A stretch of 64,000 bases of DNA from positions 1,488,001-1,552,000 of the forward strand of contig CAXXKX010000002.1 of NCBI GenBank assembly GCA_963676655.2. Reading direction: 5' to 3'. The notes beneath the pieces were generated by a model. The model was not told the DNA's origin, did no database searches, and worked only from the letters and a program-made list of their open reading frames with translations. A program made the position numbers and the translations under genes. Position 1 is the stretch's first letter. Each line of letters starts with the position of its first letter. The stretch comes from G963676655 sp963676655. Its GTDB lineage: Bacteria; Verrucomicrobiota; Lentisphaeria; Victivallales; Victivallaceae. Positions 17,166-25,131 of this stretch are shown here, one piece after another.

Positions 17166-18749
17166 ATGTTGCCATGCTTACATCCTATTCATGTTTCCGA
17201 AGCATTGACCGAACAACTCAAGCAACTGGTTCCACATATTGAGGAACCGGTTGCCGCGGAATTGATCCGGAACGGAACTATAACAGAGAATGATCTGCTT
17301 GAGGTATATTCTGTCGCATCCGGACTCCCTGTTTTTGATGAACAGGATGTTTTTGTTCCGACACCGCTACCGAGTATAAATACAGATTTTCTCAACCGTT
17401 ATCACTGTATTCCTTATGAACAGAGTGATTCGGTTCTGACTCTTTTGCTGGCTAATCCGTTAAATGCCGCGAAGCTGTATTATCATTTCAAAAAATTAAC
17501 CAGTCTGGATATTCATTTTCAGTTAGCCCGGCAGACACTGATTGAAAGGCTGATTACCGCCGCATACAGTAATGATGATGGAGAAAGTCTTCAACCTGGA
17601 GAAGAGTCCGAAGATACGTTACGTGCTTTGGCCGGAGAAGCCAGGATAGTTCGTTTGGTCAACGATATTTTTATTCGAGCCCAGGAAATGCGGGCCAGTG
17701 ATATTCATGTTGAGCCGGAATCGGAAAGACTGGTTTTCAGATTCAGAATAGATGGGGAACTTATTGAAATTATGGAGTGTCCTCCGGAACAGTATCCTGC
17801 CATCGTTTCCAGAATAAAGCTGGTCGGCGGGTTGAATATCGCCGAATCACGAAGACCCCAGGATGGCCGGACAAGTTTCAGGCTTGGAGGAAATGAATTT
17901 GATGTACGTATCAGTACTGTTCCAACCATGAAAGGTGAAAGTATTGTTCTACGACTTTTAAGTCGTGACAGTATCTCATTTGACTTGACCGGGATCGGTA
18001 TGTCGTCGGAGATATTTGAGTCGTTCGAAAAGTTGATCAATATTCCCCACGGCATCATTCTGGTGGTAGGGCCTACTGGCAGCGGGAAGACTACTACGCT
18101 TTACAGTGTCATTTCTCGCATCGACAGTGTAAAAAGGAAAATAATTACCATCGAGGATCCGGTCGAGTATCAGTTCGAACGGCTCTCGCAGATACCGGTT
18201 AATCCGCAAATCGGACTTACGTTCGCAGCCGGGCTTCGGCATATTGTGCGTCAGGACCCGGACGTGATTCTGGTCGGGGAAATCCGCGATAAGGAAACAG
18301 CCGATATTGCAATCAATGCCGCTCTCACCGGACACCTTGTTCTTAGCACTCTACATACCAACGACGCGGCAGGTGCGATTACCCGTCTGCTTGATCTTGG
18401 CGTGGAAAACTTTTTGGTTTCATCAGCATTGTTTGGGGTGCTTTCACAACGTTTGGTGCGGATTGTTTGCCATGATTGCAATGGAACCGGAACTAATTAT
18501 AATCTTACCGGCGGTCGTTGTCGTACCTGCTCCGGAACCGGTTTCAAAGGCCGGACCGGGGTGTTCGAATTATTGACCATGAACGAGGAAATCCGTTCCG
18601 CGGTTATCGCTGGAAAATCTAGCACTCAAATTGCCGCAATTGCTCGCAACAATGGTATGATTACATTAGGACAGGATGCTGCCCGGAAAGTTAAAGCGGG
18701 AATTACAACCGAAGCTGAGGCCGCGAGGGTTTCGATGGACTTGTATTGA
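17166..18749 (+). CDS. gspE: T2SS ATPase GspE
   Basis: The 527-residue cytoplasmic hexameric ATPase that powers pseudopilus assembly. An N-terminal T2SSE_N-type domain (about 1-140) is followed by the ATPase with Walker A GPTGSGKTT (near residue 303), the Asp box IITIEDPVEYQ, Walker B VILVGEIRDKETADIA and the His box TGHLVLSTLHTNDA. The C-terminal zinc-binding element is present as CHDCNG and CRTCSG (four Cys). All catalytic elements are intact. It begins 9 nt after the DUF2059 gene and ends 15 nt before gspF. Confidence 0.96.
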   Translation: MLPCLHPIHVSEALTEQLKQLVPHIEEPVAAELIRNGTITENDLLEVYSVASGLPVFDEQDVFVPTPLPSINTDFLNRYHCIPYEQSDSVLTLLLANPLNAAKLYYHFKKLTSLDIHFQLARQTLIERLITAAYSNDDGESLQPGEESEDTLRALAGEARIVRLVNDIFIRAQEMRASDIHVEPESERLVFRFRIDGELIEIMECPPEQYPAIVSRIKLVGGLNIAESRRPQDGRTSFRLGGNEFDVRISTVPTMKGESIVLRLLSRDSISFDLTGIGMSSEIFESFEKLINIPHGIILVVGPTGSGKTTTLYSVISRIDSVKRKIITIEDPVEYQFERLSQIPVNPQIGLTFAAGLRHIVRQDPDVILVGEIRDKETADIAINAALTGHLVLSTLHTNDAAGAITRLLDLGVENFLVSSALFGVLSQRLVRIVCHDCNGTGTNYNLTGGRCRTCSGTGFKGRTGVFELLTMNEEIRSAVIAGKSSTQIAAIARNNGMITLGQDAARKVKAGITTEAEAARVSMDLY

Positions 18750-18764
18750 TTAAAACGGTGATTT

Positions 18765-19970
18765 ATGGCGTTATACAAATTTAAAATAGCTGATGCAGGC
18801 GGTAAGGTCTGTGAAACGGTGATCGAGGGCGAGCACCGCGACGATGCGGTAAGCCGTTTGCGCAACCGCGGAATGAAGCCGCTGAAATTTCTTGGGGAAG
18901 CCAACGAAAACGGTCTGGCGGGAACCGGATTGCCATTCTTTGGACTAAGCCGGTTTAACGTTTATGATTTTACCGACCGGCTGGAACCGTTATTGCAATC
19001 TCATATTCAACTTGAACGCGCGTTGCAGATTATCGGAACCGGGATGACGGAAAAACAGGGGAAATCGGTAGTCATCTCACTTCGTCGCGGTCTGCATGAA
19101 GGGCGCAGGTTTTCCGAGCTCATCAGAGAACAAGGGACCCGTTTTCCGGACATCTACGCCAATCTGGTGGAAACCGGAGAGGAAACCGGCTGCCTGCCGG
19201 AAGTCGTAAGCGAATTGCAGCGTTTTATGACCGATTCAAAAGAGTTACGGGAATTTATCATTACCAGCTCGATATATCCGGTCATTATCCTGTCCATAAC
19301 GTTGCTGGTTTCCGGTCTGGTCTTTACCTTCCTGATTCCGCGTTTCGCCAAAATATTTATTGATATGGGAAAAGAACTGCCGCTGCTGACCCGGATTATG
19401 ATGGGAACAAGCGATTTTGTCATTATGCTGTGGCCGTTCTGGGTGTTCCTGCTAGTGGCCGGGATTTGGCTGATCATGCAGGTCCGCAAAGGAACTCCGG
19501 TTAAAGATAAGTGGGACCGCTTTGTTTTGAAACTGCCGTTACTCGGTTCGATTACTTCCGCCATCAATTTGAGCCGGTTCATCAGGACTTTGGCCATCAT
19601 GCTGCAAAATCACGTTCATCTGCTCAAAACGGTTCAGGTTTCGATCAAGGTAATAGACAACCGGACCATCAAAAAGACGTTTGCCGATGTTGAACGGGAA
19701 TTGCGTGGCGGCGCAAAACTTTCAGCCGCCTTGTCAAAGAGTCCCCATATCCCCGTAAACGCGGTTCAGATGCTGCAAGTCGGCGAGGAATCAGGGCGGG
19801 TTGGAGATATGTTGAACAATGTTGCCGGCGAAATGGAAAAAAGGCTGAAGATCAAGATTAAGCGTCTGCTGGCCCTGTTTGAACCGGCGGTAATTATCGT
19901 TCTGGCGCTGGTGGTTTTTCTGATGGTTCTGGCCGTCTTCCTGACAGTGGTCGAGATGAATGAGATGTAA
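18765..19970 (+). CDS. gspF: T2SS inner-membrane platform protein GspF
   Basis: 401 residues with two repeated T2SSF helical domains (about 65-185 and 270-390), each followed by membrane segments (about 165-195, 220-240 and 370-395). Motifs such as LVETGEETGCLPEVV and LQVGEESGRVGDML are the duplicated family signatures. GspF is the polytopic core of the platform and binds GspE. Normal length and intact. Confidence 0.95.
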   Translation: MALYKFKIADAGGKVCETVIEGEHRDDAVSRLRNRGMKPLKFLGEANENGLAGTGLPFFGLSRFNVYDFTDRLEPLLQSHIQLERALQIIGTGMTEKQGKSVVISLRRGLHEGRRFSELIREQGTRFPDIYANLVETGEETGCLPEVVSELQRFMTDSKELREFIITSSIYPVIILSITLLVSGLVFTFLIPRFAKIFIDMGKELPLLTRIMMGTSDFVIMLWPFWVFLLVAGIWLIMQVRKGTPVKDKWDRFVLKLPLLGSITSAINLSRFIRTLAIMLQNHVHLLKTVQVSIKVIDNRTIKKTFADVERELRGGAKLSAALSKSPHIPVNAVQMLQVGEESGRVGDMLNNVAGEMEKRLKIKIKRLLALFEPAVIIVLALVVFLMVLAVFLTVVEMNEM

Positions 19971-19992
19971 AAAGCTTAACCAGGAATACAAC

Positions 19993-20598
19993 ATGGTTTT
20001 ATTTCCTCCCGAAAATCGGTTGAAGTCATATTTTACGCTGATTGAAATGATTGTCGTCATGGTGGTGTTGGCGCTTATAATGACGATCGGGGTTGTAAAA
20101 ATGGCCCATGTTCCGGCATCGGTGGAAATCGACAGCTGCGCTCAGGAACTGAAGTCAATGTTGACAACCGCCAGAATGCGCGCGACTGCAAAAAACTGCA
20201 AAACCTATCTGCTTTACGATGAAAATAACCGCCGTTTCAGAGTATCCGGGACGGGCAAGCAACCTGACTCCAGCGCCTCCGGAATCGAAGAACGTTATTT
20301 GACTTATTCGTTACCTAAGGGAGTGGCGTTTTCCCGTATATCGGAAGACGAAGAAGAGGTTGAAGAATCCGCACAGGAAAATCCTTTGCCTAAAATGCCG
20401 GATTTCTCAATATCTGATAAACCTTCCGAAGAGAATTTTGGAGATGAGTCAGTGGTATATTCTTTTTCCGCTGGAGGAACCGGATTCGGGTCGGATTTCA
20501 AGCTGGAGTTGTCCGGGCACCGGCGTTTAGTAAGTTGCTCAAGGCTGACCGGAATAATTAGAGTTCGTGATCCGGAGAAGGAGGAAGCCAGTGATTAA
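19993..20598 (+). CDS. gspH: Minor pseudopilin, GspH-like
   Basis: 201 residues from the ATG at 19993 (AGGA upstream). A short leader precedes FTLIEMIVVMVVLALIMTIG, a type IV prepilin N-terminus with Glu at +5. The residue before the cleavage point is Tyr instead of the classical Gly. The C-terminal globular part carries an acidic insert (about 115-140). Assigned to GspH by position and size. It immediately follows gspF, where gspG usually lies. The stop overlaps gspI by 8 bp. Confidence 0.75.
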   Translation: MVLFPPENRLKSYFTLIEMIVVMVVLALIMTIGVVKMAHVPASVEIDSCAQELKSMLTTARMRATAKNCKTYLLYDENNRRFRVSGTGKQPDSSASGIEERYLTYSLPKGVAFSRISEDEEEVEESAQENPLPKMPDFSISDKPSEENFGDESVVYSFSAGGTGFGSDFKLELSGHRRLVSCSRLTGIIRVRDPEKEEASD

Positions 20599-20989
20599 AT
20601 TGAGAAAATTCACGTTGATTGAAGTTGTCGTGGCCCTGACAATCCTGACTTTAGGGCTGAGTGTTTCACTGGCGCTGGCAACAACCGCAAAAAACAGGAT
20701 CATCAGGGCTCGGGAACGCTGGAAGGAACAGCATGCACTTGAGCAGGCGGCTGAATATTATTTGCTTAACCCCGGAGAGGGGAATATTGATGAACGTATT
20801 TTTCCATATGAAGAATACTATGCGGAGTGCAGGGTTGAACAGTGCAAAGATAATTTTCCGGACGGAGTTGATAATATTGCCGGATCATGGAAATTGGCTA
20901 CCGTTAAGATCAAAGTTTTATCGCGTGAAGAGAAACATGTAGTTAAAGAGGTGCAGGTTGATACCATAATGAAGGACCTGGATTTATGA
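20591..20989 (+). CDS. gspI: Minor pseudopilin, GspI-like
   Basis: 132 residues from GTG at 20591, chosen because AAGGAGG at 20578-20584 lies 6 nt upstream. Very short leader (about 5 residues), then FTLIEVVVALTILTLGLSVS with Glu +5; Lys, not Gly, precedes the cleavage point. Size and order fit GspI, the tip pseudopilin that nucleates GspJ and GspK. Overlaps gspH by 8 bp and gspJ by 4 bp. Confidence 0.75.
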   Translation: MIKLRKFTLIEVVVALTILTLGLSVSLALATTAKNRIIRARERWKEQHALEQAAEYYLLNPGEGNIDERIFPYEEYYAECRVEQCKDNFPDGVDNIAGSWKLATVKIKVLSREEKHVVKEVQVDTIMKDLDL

Positions 20990-21639
20990 GGCCTGCCGGA
21001 AACATTAAGCGATGCAGCGTTTTTACCCTGGTCGAGCTGGTATTGGCTTTGGGGATTTTTACATTGATCGCTTTGACGGTTGTCATGGCATTGCACACAG
21101 TTATCAGCACACGTGAAAAAGTTAGCAGCGCCAATGCCGAACTGGATGAATACCGCGTTATCGATCAAATCGTTAATACCGCTTTTCGCAATGCGGTCCC
21201 GTTCCAGTGGACCGACAATAACAATAAAAACTGTTTTGTATTTAAAGGCGATTCCGATTCATTATTGATAACTTACCTTCACCGGTCGGAGTCGATTAAG
21301 GAAGGTGGACTAAGGTTTCTTAAGCTTGAACTGCGAGATGAAAAACTTTTGGCCATTTACCGCAAAAGCCCGATTTTGCCGAATGATGAGATCAGTCCTG
21401 ATGACAGTTATTGCAAAACCGAAGTTCTGGCTGAAAATGTCAGATCAATTTCTTTCCTCTACGCATGGTACGAAAATGATAAACTGACTTGGAGCGAAAC
21501 CTGGAATGACGAAGATATGAAGTACATACCGTCTGCTATCCAGATGACCATAACCTGGAACGACGGAAGGAGCGAACGCTGGCTCCGCCGTACCGCCGGA
21601 ATGGGGAAGTATAAATCATTCGGGAACAGGTTATATTGA
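20986..21639 (+). CDS. gspJ: Minor pseudopilin, GspJ-like
   Basis: 217 residues. A leader of about 12 residues precedes FTLVELVLALGIFTLIALTVV (Glu +5); Val precedes the cleavage point. The C-terminal region has the LxxEVLAENVRSISFLYAWY and IPSAIQMTITW pattern common to GspJ. It would form the pseudopilus tip with GspI and GspK. Starts in the gspI stop and ends 1 nt before gspK. Confidence 0.8.
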   Translation: MRPAGNIKRCSVFTLVELVLALGIFTLIALTVVMALHTVISTREKVSSANAELDEYRVIDQIVNTAFRNAVPFQWTDNNNKNCFVFKGDSDSLLITYLHRSESIKEGGLRFLKLELRDEKLLAIYRKSPILPNDEISPDDSYCKTEVLAENVRSISFLYAWYENDKLTWSETWNDEDMKYIPSAIQMTITWNDGRSERWLRRTAGMGKYKSFGNRLY

Positions 21640-21640
21640 C

Positions 21641-22675
21641 ATGAAGTTTAAAAATAAACAGTTGAACGACAAAAATGAACGGGGCATCGCCTTGATAACC
21701 GTTCTGGGATTACTTATGCTTGCAGCCGTTCTGACCGCCTCCGCTATAACCGTTTCAAAGTTGACCGCAATGGTTACTGCCGCCTCGACTGGACATTCGG
21801 AGGCTGTATATGCGGCTGAAAGCGCCGCCGCCCGGATTCAGTGGTATTTAATGAAAAGCAACACCAATTCTTTAGGCCTTTTAGGAGAAGCTGATAGCGA
21901 AGAAGACAAATTTGATGAAAGTGATAGTTCTGAATTATCACTGAAAGAGTTCAGGGCGGACGGAATTCCCCATACAATTACCAGCGGCGGCAAAGATAGT
22001 ACTGTAAGGCTATACGATATGCGCTCAGGAATAGATATATACGGGACGAATCCTGTTCGCGATTTGCAATTCTACAAACAACTCATTACCCAATTGATGA
22101 CTGAAAACGAAGATTTAACCTCATTTCAGGACGCTTTGCTGGATTATGTTGACGGAGATGAAACCGTTCGCCTGCATGGAGCGGAAAAAGCTAAATATCT
22201 TGAACTTGGATTGCCAAATTTGCCAAGGAACAATAAAATGCAGTTCCGCGAGGAAATAATGCTAATCCCTGGTGCTGAAAAACTATTCAAGTTGGATCAA
22301 TATCATCGCCTGTCGCTTTTTCGTCTAATTGCTCCGCCCGGGTTGCGAACCACTTCCGGACTTCCGTCAATCTTTACCGCCGGTAAATATCAGATTATGG
22401 GCCGCTGTAATATTTCCGAAGAAAAAGCCGAGAGCGTACTGGAAGCCATTGCAAAATGGCGTCAAAACAAGACAAAACTTTCTGAATCACTTGATCCGGA
22501 CGTCCTTGCCAAAGTCCGCAGCAAATTCATATTCAAAGAATCCGGGCTGTACACAATAGTCGTCACCTCCAAGGCATCCCCCGAGCAGCCCCCGGCAACG
22601 TTGGTATTCTCCTGTTATATAGCAAAAGCTCCGGAATCCCAGGGAACCCGCTACTACCAGTATTTCGTTTACTGA
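21641..22675 (+). CDS. gspK: Tip pseudopilin GspK
   Basis: 344 residues, larger than other pseudopilins as expected. The processing site is Arg-Gly before IALITVLGLLMLAAVL; as in other GspK proteins Glu +5 is absent (Thr there). A large helical domain follows (DFQDALLDYVDGDE and KIAKW-like helix-hairpin-helix motifs, T2SK fold). Last gene of the operon; a terminator lies about 200 nt downstream. Confidence 0.88.
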   Translation: MKFKNKQLNDKNERGIALITVLGLLMLAAVLTASAITVSKLTAMVTAASTGHSEAVYAAESAAARIQWYLMKSNTNSLGLLGEADSEEDKFDESDSSELSLKEFRADGIPHTITSGGKDSTVRLYDMRSGIDIYGTNPVRDLQFYKQLITQLMTENEDLTSFQDALLDYVDGDETVRLHGAEKAKYLELGLPNLPRNNKMQFREEIMLIPGAEKLFKLDQYHRLSLFRLIAPPGLRTTSGLPSIFTAGKYQIMGRCNISEEKAESVLEAIAKWRQNKTKLSESLDPDVLAKVRSKFIFKESGLYTIVVTSKASPEQPPATLVFSCYIAKAPESQGTRYYQYFVY

Positions 22676-22874
22676 AACATTGATATATTTCATTTTGGGG
22701 GAACAAATGCGGTTGCGTAAAAATATTTCTTATTATCAATGAACTAATGTAAAAAAAATGATTCAGATTAATCTTGATTATTAGGAGATATCTTTGAATT
22801 TTCCGCCGGGGCAGACGATGTTTTAGCTGAAATGCCTTAATTTCTGGGGTTTTCCGGGTATAATAATATGAGGT

Positions 22875-22905
22875 GCCGTTTACCTGCCGGGTAAGCGGCT
22901 TTTTT
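22875..22905 (+). terminator. Rho-independent terminator downstream of gspK
   Basis: A 10-bp stem GCCGTTTACC (22875-22884) with GGTAAGCGGC (22890-22899), a 5-nt loop, and a run of six T. It probably ends the T2SS transcript about 200 nt after gspK. The 200 nt between hold no gene I can support. Confidence 0.75.
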
Positions 22906-22937
22906 GTATCCAGAAAATCAAATGAAAGGGATTGAGG

Positions 22938-23057
22938 ATGAAGATCGTTATTTCACTCAAGGAATTGAAAGAGGCCGCGGCGGACTTTTTCCGATGGAAG
23001 CTAAGCTCAGGGCCTCTTCAAAAAAATAGTTCAAAAATAGTTCAAATTATAACCTGA
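22938..23057 (+). CDS. Possible 39-residue protein
   Basis: An ATG at 22938 with AAAGGG about 7 nt upstream opens a 39-codon frame ending TGA at 23057. It begins MKIVISLKELKEAAADFFRW, which looks like a real amphipathic start rather than random sequence; the last 15 residues (Ser/Lys/Gln-rich) look degenerate. It may be a small protein or the surviving 5' end of a longer one next to the phage-like portal gene. No family recognised. Confidence 0.3.
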   Translation: MKIVISLKELKEAAADFFRWKLSSGPLQKNSSKIVQIIT

Positions 23058-23129
23058 TTAGCGTTTTTTTGCAGTTTTTTGCGATTTGTAGCAAGGAAGT
23101 TTGCTTTAGGTTGATTTGAGGTAAAAAAA

Positions 23130-23204
23130 TGGAGCCAGGTGTCAGAGTCGAACTGACGACCGGCTGATTACAAATCAGCTGCTCTACCACTGAGCTAACC
23201 TGGC
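23130..23204 (-). tRNA. tRNA-Thr (anticodon TGT)
   Basis: The minus strand folds as a complete cloverleaf: acceptor GCCAGGT/ACCTGGC, D arm GCTC-AGTGGTA-GAGC, anticodon arm GCTGA-TTTGTAA-TCAGC with TGT in the loop, T arm GTCAG-TTCGACT-CTGAC, discriminator T and encoded CCA. 75 nt including CCA. Confidence 0.97.
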
Positions 23205-23240
23205 TTGGAAGAATCATAATATAGTTCTATAATATAAAAA

Positions 23241-23277
23241 ATCAACCCCCGATCTATGGTTGACACGGGGGTTTTTT
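23241..23277 (-). terminator. Terminator between portal gene and tRNA
   Basis: CCCCCG (23246-23251) pairs with CGGGGG (23266-23271). On the minus strand the stem is followed by TTGATTTTTT, which would end the portal transcript; the plus strand also has six T, so it may work both ways. Confidence 0.7.
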
Positions 23278-23310
23278 CGTTTTTTTTCAAAAAAATAACA
23301 TCAAATCCGG

Positions 23311-24696
23311 TTATTCCGTCAGAGCAGCGATGTCTGATTCGATTTTTTGTTTGACTGAATCGTCAATTTTTTTGATCTTGCCAAGCAGTTTTACCGCAGC
23401 CCGGGCCGTTTCGCGACGGAACTCCATTCCGGCTTTCAGTGAATTGATGTTGAGCAGCGCTTCGATCGCGTCTTTCAAGTCGATAACTGAAAATTCCCGG
23501 TTGTAGGATATTTCAGGTAATTTGACTGACGCGTCCCAGGCCTGCATCAATTTCCAGGCTTGCATTTCCGTCTGCTCCATCAAGTCGGCCCGTGAGGCCA
23601 GGAACTGGGTAACGTTGAGATGATCCCAGGCTTTTGATTCAGCGGTTTGATCTGTTTGAGAATCCTTCTGGACCGCCAGCCCGATAACTTCATAGAGTTC
23701 TTTTTTAAGATTGATTATCTCGGAACGGATTTGCGCGGTTTCGGTTCCGGATGGGGCGATATAGCGGCTTATGCCTTTTTCCTCCGGCATTTCCCATAAG
23801 GCCGCAGAACGGGCCAGAACATGGCTGAAGCGAATTTCCGTATCTGAGGCATCGCTGGTGAAATCTCCATTCCGGAAGCTTTCCGAGACTACCAGCAGGC
23901 CGAACATCTGTTTGATGATATTCATCTGAGCTTCAGATTCTGCATTGAGAATCGCATCGGAAATTCTGACGACATCTTCAAACCAGTGGTTGGCCCCCAT
24001 GCCGAAACCGTCGGCCTCTTCGCACATAATCAGCGGAACCTGACCCAAATGATGCTCCTGCTGATCGATGATTCTTATCGCTCCCGATTCATCACGGGAG
24101 AACAGAGTCCAGCGATCGCGTTCCCAGAGGCGGCGTTTGACGAAGCGGGCAGGGGGCGTCAATGGATTTGAGGCATCGAAACCGCTTTCTTCAACAATGG
24201 CCCATAAAAGTTTGCCGTCGTTGCCGAAATGCCAGTCGGAGACGGCAAGAGGCTTCAACGCGCGGGCATACGGCCTGATTCGCTGCTGCTTCTTGGTTGC
24301 CAGGTCGATATTGCCGTTGAATGCCGGCATATCGACAATGATCCAGGCGAGGCCAAAGCAGTTCAGATAGGTTGATACCTGACGCATGACCTCGTTTACC
24401 CGCAATCCGTCTCGTGAGAAATCCTCGACGAGATCCGGATCTGCATTGAGCCGCTGCGGCTCTTCGGACAAGACGAACTGCGAAATCAATCTGGCGGTGC
24501 GGCGTGGATAATTGAAATAGCAGGCGCGGTGCCGGCGTTCCGCAAATTCCGGTTCAACTTCCGATACATGCCGGACCAGGGCCTGTTCAAGGTAAATTTT
24601 TCCTCCGCTGTAAGCGGCTTCCGCCCGCAGCCAGAAATCTTTTTGGCGGGCATGTTTTTCGTGTTCTCTGCGGAAAATGATTTCATAATCATTCAT
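23311..24696 (-). CDS. Phage portal protein, isolated
   Basis: 461 residues resembling the DUF4055/SPP1-type portal proteins that form the DNA-entry dodecamer of tailed-phage heads. Features: an N-terminal RREHEKHARQKDFWLRAEAAYSGG block, YLNCFGLAWIIVDMP, DWHFGNDGKLLWAIVEES, and a long helical clip/crown region (DAILNAESEAQMNIIKQMFGLLVV, and SQTDQTAESKAWDHLNVTQFL typical of portals). The start has AGGAG 8 nt upstream. The gene is full length with no damage, yet no head, tail, integrase or lysis gene is adjacent: it is flanked by tRNA-Thr and an ncRNA candidate. The upstream region is similar to that of the lone terminase at 46.2 kb. Confidence 0.8.
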   Translation of the reverse strand: MNDYEIIFRREHEKHARQKDFWLRAEAAYSGGKIYLEQALVRHVSEVEPEFAERRHRACYFNYPRRTARLISQFVLSEEPQRLNADPDLVEDFSRDGLRVNEVMRQVSTYLNCFGLAWIIVDMPAFNGNIDLATKKQQRIRPYARALKPLAVSDWHFGNDGKLLWAIVEESGFDASNPLTPPARFVKRRLWERDRWTLFSRDESGAIRIIDQQEHHLGQVPLIMCEEADGFGMGANHWFEDVVRISDAILNAESEAQMNIIKQMFGLLVVSESFRNGDFTSDASDTEIRFSHVLARSAALWEMPEEKGISRYIAPSGTETAQIRSEIINLKKELYEVIGLAVQKDSQTDQTAESKAWDHLNVTQFLASRADLMEQTEMQAWKLMQAWDASVKLPEISYNREFSVIDLKDAIEALLNINSLKAGMEFRRETARAAVKLLGKIKKIDDSVKQKIESDIAALTE

Positions 24697-24730
24697 TTTT
24701 TTTACTCCTGTTTGTTTATTCTTGTTGGAA

Positions 24731-24765
24731 TGACTACCTTATTTAAGATAAAAGTGTCAACCGAT
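24731..24765 (-). promoter_or_regulatory. CGGTTGACA motif upstream of the portal gene
   Basis: Read on the minus strand: CGGTTGACA, then 18 nt ending TTAAATAAGG, then TAGTCATT. The terminase gene has CGGTTGACA, 20 nt ending TTAAAAAAGG, then ATGTCAAT. TTGACA could be a -35 box, but no good -10 follows at 16-18 nt in either, so a shared regulator site is as likely. Confidence 0.4.
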
Positions 24766-24821
24766 CCAAGGTTATTCCCTATGTAGTGTTAAATTTTTCG
24801 CAAAAAAAGTTGTTTTGGGAC

Positions 24822-24850
24822 TTGCAAAAATGTCATTCCTGATATATAAT
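24822..24850 (+). promoter_or_regulatory. Promoter of the ncRNA candidate
   Basis: TTGCAA (24822-24827), exactly 17 nt, then a perfect TATAAT (24845-24850). Transcription would start near 24857. Confidence 0.8.
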
Positions 24851-24856
24851 AATAAC

Positions 24857-24984
24857 AGAGGATAACTGAGAGAGAGCAGTTATCGGGGACGCGGACTGAC
24901 ATAACAATGCGGACCCACTTGAAAATGCCCCTCCCCTCCTTATTTCCGACCTCGCGGGTTTAACCCGCGGGGTCACTTTTTTTA
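24857..24984 (+). ncRNA. Candidate small RNA, about 128 nt
   Basis: A free-standing transcription unit: a near-consensus promoter, a 5' hairpin (GATAACTG 24861-24868 with CAGTTATC 24877-24884, loop AGAGAGAG), a middle part, and a strong terminator. No open frame of note. The middle part has GGA at four places (24860, 24887, 24893, 24911) and a C-rich single-stranded-looking run CCCCTCCCCTCCTT (24928-24941) complementary to Shine-Dalgarno sequences. It does not carry the conserved loops of SRP RNA, tmRNA or RNase P and is not recognisable as 6S RNA. A trans-acting regulator that masks ribosome sites, or a CsrA sponge, are possible roles (inference). Confidence 0.65.
24948..24984 (+). terminator. 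Terminator of the ncRNA candidate
   Basis: GACCTCGCGGGTT (24948-24960) pairs with AACCCGCGGGGTC (24962-24974), one G-T pair, followed by AC and seven T. Confidence 0.9.
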
Positions 24985-24993
24985 TACATTGAT

Positions 24994-25023
24994 TTGACTT
25001 TTCGGTCAAAATAACGGTATTAG
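24994..25023 (+). promoter_or_regulatory. Possible promoter of the kinase operon
   Basis: TTGACT (24994-24999), 18 nt, TATTAG (25018-25023), about 110 nt before the kinase start. The -35 overlaps a short dyad TGAC-ttttcg-GTCA. Weak -10. Confidence 0.35.
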
Positions 25024-25131
25024 ATAGCTAAACTGTTGAAAAAAATAAGAAAACGGATTGTAAAAACGGTAAATATGACTTATGGTTATGTCCGTTATAT
25101 TTTCGAGAATTTGATTTCATAAGGATATTAT

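Noticed and set aside
23130..24696. tRNA-Thr plus portal gene as the edge of an integrated prophage
   Set aside because: No integrase and no duplicated tRNA 3' end (att) is visible, and only one phage gene is present.
24857..24984. The ncRNA as SRP RNA, tmRNA, RNase P or 6S
   Set aside because: The SRP tetraloop region, tRNA-like ends, RNase P core and the 6S long central bubble are not present.
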